DNA of 42,425 nt. Source: Lachnospiraceae bacterium (GTDB lineage Bacteria; Bacillota; Clostridia; Lachnospirales; Lachnospiraceae). Location: the NCBI GenBank assembly GCA_014804245.1, contig JAAVAE010000019.1, positions 1 to 42,425 of the forward strand. The letters run 5' to 3'. Made by a program: the position numbers and the translations under genes. The notes beneath the pieces are model-generated. The model was given only the letters and a program-made list of their open reading frames with translations. It searched no databases and was not told the origin of the DNA. Below, one piece after another: positions 41,245 through 42,425 of the stretch; positions within the stretch are counted from its first letter, which is position 1, and every line of letters starts with the position of its first letter.

Positions 41245-42159
41245 ATGTTACTTTTACAGCAAATGATTGTACTTTTTATCTTAATGGGAATTGGATATTT
41301 CTGCTATAGGAAAGCCATTATTACCGATGAAGTGAGCAAAAAGCTTTCAGCAATCGTGGTCAACATTGCAAATCCTGCCCTGATTCTGACGGGATGTATG
41401 GGAGAGGATAGGATACAGGGAAAGGAGTTGCTTCTTACAGGAGGGATCATGCTTGCAATGTATGCGGTGCTGCTGATTTTGGCGGAACTATTGCCGCGCC
41501 TTTTGAGGGTTGAAAAGAAAAGTGTAGGAACCTACAAGGCAATGACCGTCTTTTCCAATATAGGATTTATGGGATTTCCTGTGATATCCGCTTTATATGG
41601 AAGCGGAGCACTGCTCTATGCGGCGCTTTTTATGATTCCGTATAACATTTTGATTTATACCTATGGGGTATCGTCAATCACGACAAAGGAGGAGGGGAAA
41701 GAAAAAAGCACCTCTTTGGGCAGAATCTTCAATATTGGTGTGATTGCCTGTGTCTTAACAATTGTGATTTACCTTGCAGGCATATCGTTACCGGATTTCT
41801 TTAAAACGACAGTCACCCATCTAAGCAATCTGACAGCGCCTCTTAGTATGATGGTAATCGGGGCTTCCCTTGCAACCATAGATTTAAAGAAATTGTTCAC
41901 AGATGGAAAGCTGATTTTCTTTTCTCTGATAAAACTGATCATTATTCCACTCATCGGGATTCTGATTATAAGACAGTTTGTGGATAATACGGTTATCCGC
42001 GGTGTCTGTATGGTAATGCTTGCCACGCCGGTGGGGAGTATGACAGCCATGCTGGCACAGCAGTATGATGGAGACTATGAGATGGCGTCCAAAGGTGTGG
42101 CGCTTACCACCATTTTGTCGGTGGCTACGATGCCGCTTGTGGCGGCACTTGTAATGTAA
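41245..42159 (+). CDS. AEC (auxin efflux carrier) family permease
   Basis: A 304-residue membrane protein with about ten spans. The family marks are LFILMGIGYFCYRKAIIT at the N-terminus, the half-buried VNIANPALILTG and FSNIGFMGFPVISALYG motifs, and LSNLTAPLSMMVIGASLA, all characteristic of bacterial AEC/MleP-like carriers of malate or other organic acids. GGAGAGGGAG precedes the ATG. Substrate unassigned. Confidence 0.88.
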   Translation: MLLLQQMIVLFILMGIGYFCYRKAIITDEVSKKLSAIVVNIANPALILTGCMGEDRIQGKELLLTGGIMLAMYAVLLILAELLPRLLRVEKKSVGTYKAMTVFSNIGFMGFPVISALYGSGALLYAALFMIPYNILIYTYGVSSITTKEEGKEKSTSLGRIFNIGVIACVLTIVIYLAGISLPDFFKTTVTHLSNLTAPLSMMVIGASLATIDLKKLFTDGKLIFFSLIKLIIIPLIGILIIRQFVDNTVIRGVCMVMLATPVGSMTAMLAQQYDGDYEMASKGVALTTILSVATMPLVAALVM

Positions 42160-42186
42160 AAAACTGCTGTAAAAGGAGTGTTGGAA

Positions 42187-42425
42187 ATGGACAGAATGCA
42201 TGATAATGGGATTCAAATCAGGGTTGCTAAGGAGCAGGATGCGGTAGAACTGTTGGAAATCTATGCCCCGTATGTTGAAAAAACAGCGATCACCTTTGAA
42301 TATGAAGTACCAGGGATAGAGGAATTTAAGGGAAGGATAATCCGCACTTTAAAAAAATATCCCTATCTTTTGGCCGAAAAGGATGGTGAAATCCTTGGCT
42401 ATGCATATACCGGTGCATTTGTAGG
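42187..42425 (+). CDS. GNAT acetyltransferase (phosphinothricin-acetyltransferase-like), 5' part
   Basis: The first 79 codons of a GNAT gene cut by the window end. The conserved start IQIRVAKEQDAVELLEIYAPYVEKTAITFEYE and later YPYLLAEKDGEILGYAY are typical of the Pat/Bar-like MnaT group (shown in part). AGGAG lies 8 nt before the ATG. The acetyl-CoA loop lies outside the window. Confidence 0.8.
   Translation, partial: MDRMHDNGIQIRVAKEQDAVELLEIYAPYVEKTAITFEYEVPGIEEFKGRIIRTLKKYPYLLAEKDGEILGYAYTGAFV

Overview
The window reads as a chromosomal segment of a low-to-mid GC, anaerobic, gut-type Firmicute, most likely Lachnospiraceae/Clostridium cluster XIVa. This is inferred from strong AGGAGG ribosome-binding sites, tight unidirectional operons, flavodoxin-domain lipoproteins, PRD-controlled PTS genes and TnpX/TndX-type serine recombinases. 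I recognise no rRNA, tRNA or CRISPR array.

Left end (1-4.2 kb): two overlapping large serine recombinases and one unknown small gene form what looks like the right end of an integrated mobile element. It abuts a flavodoxin gene that has lost its N-terminal half. At 4.2-8.2 kb lies a housekeeping/redox stretch: an SDR oxidoreductase, an intact flavodoxin-like lipoprotein, an NTF2-like protein, small genes including a PAS-like protein, and a GNAT acetyltransferase, closed by a perfect terminator.

8.4-17.3 kb is the most unusual region: one compact operon with a galactitol-type PTS (IIC, IIB, IIA), its own HPr, a PRD/EIIB/EIIA regulator and a HAD phosphatase. Between these sit one TrpB-like and three TrpA-like proteins. 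The TrpB-like protein has Asn where TrpB has its PLP lysine. Only the third TrpA-like protein keeps Glu49 and Asp60, at exactly the canonical numbering; the other two share their own signature motifs. I read this as an uncharacterised PTS-fed retro-aldol pathway built on the tryptophan-synthase fold.

17.4-25.3 kb: an oligopeptide ABC transporter (permeases, two ATPases, then the binding lipoprotein) followed by a mannose-6-phosphate isomerase fused to a ROK sugar kinase. 25.3-29.8 kb: a PD-(D/E)XK transposase-family protein with a 21-bp tandem repeat coding for a heptad coiled coil, a divergent carbamate kinase, and MetN/MetI without MetQ. 29.9-34.8 kb: a LacI-family regulator with a perfect 18-bp operator palindrome, an FGGY pentulose kinase, a DUF4867-like protein and a FucI-like isomerase, which together look like a deoxy-sugar/pentose catabolic operon.

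34.9-40.2 kb: a MATE exporter and a cytosolic GH2 glycosidase face each other. Each is followed within about 20 nt of its stop codon by a giant palindromic element (351 and 288 bp). The two elements share a conserved core of about 170 bp with compensatory base changes, but their outer arms are unrelated to each other. Between them lies an AT-rich cassette (a nonsense-interrupted small membrane protein gene, a GNAT and a Nudix gene). The right end carries a YlmH-like S4 protein, an AEC-family permease and a GNAT gene cut by the window edge.
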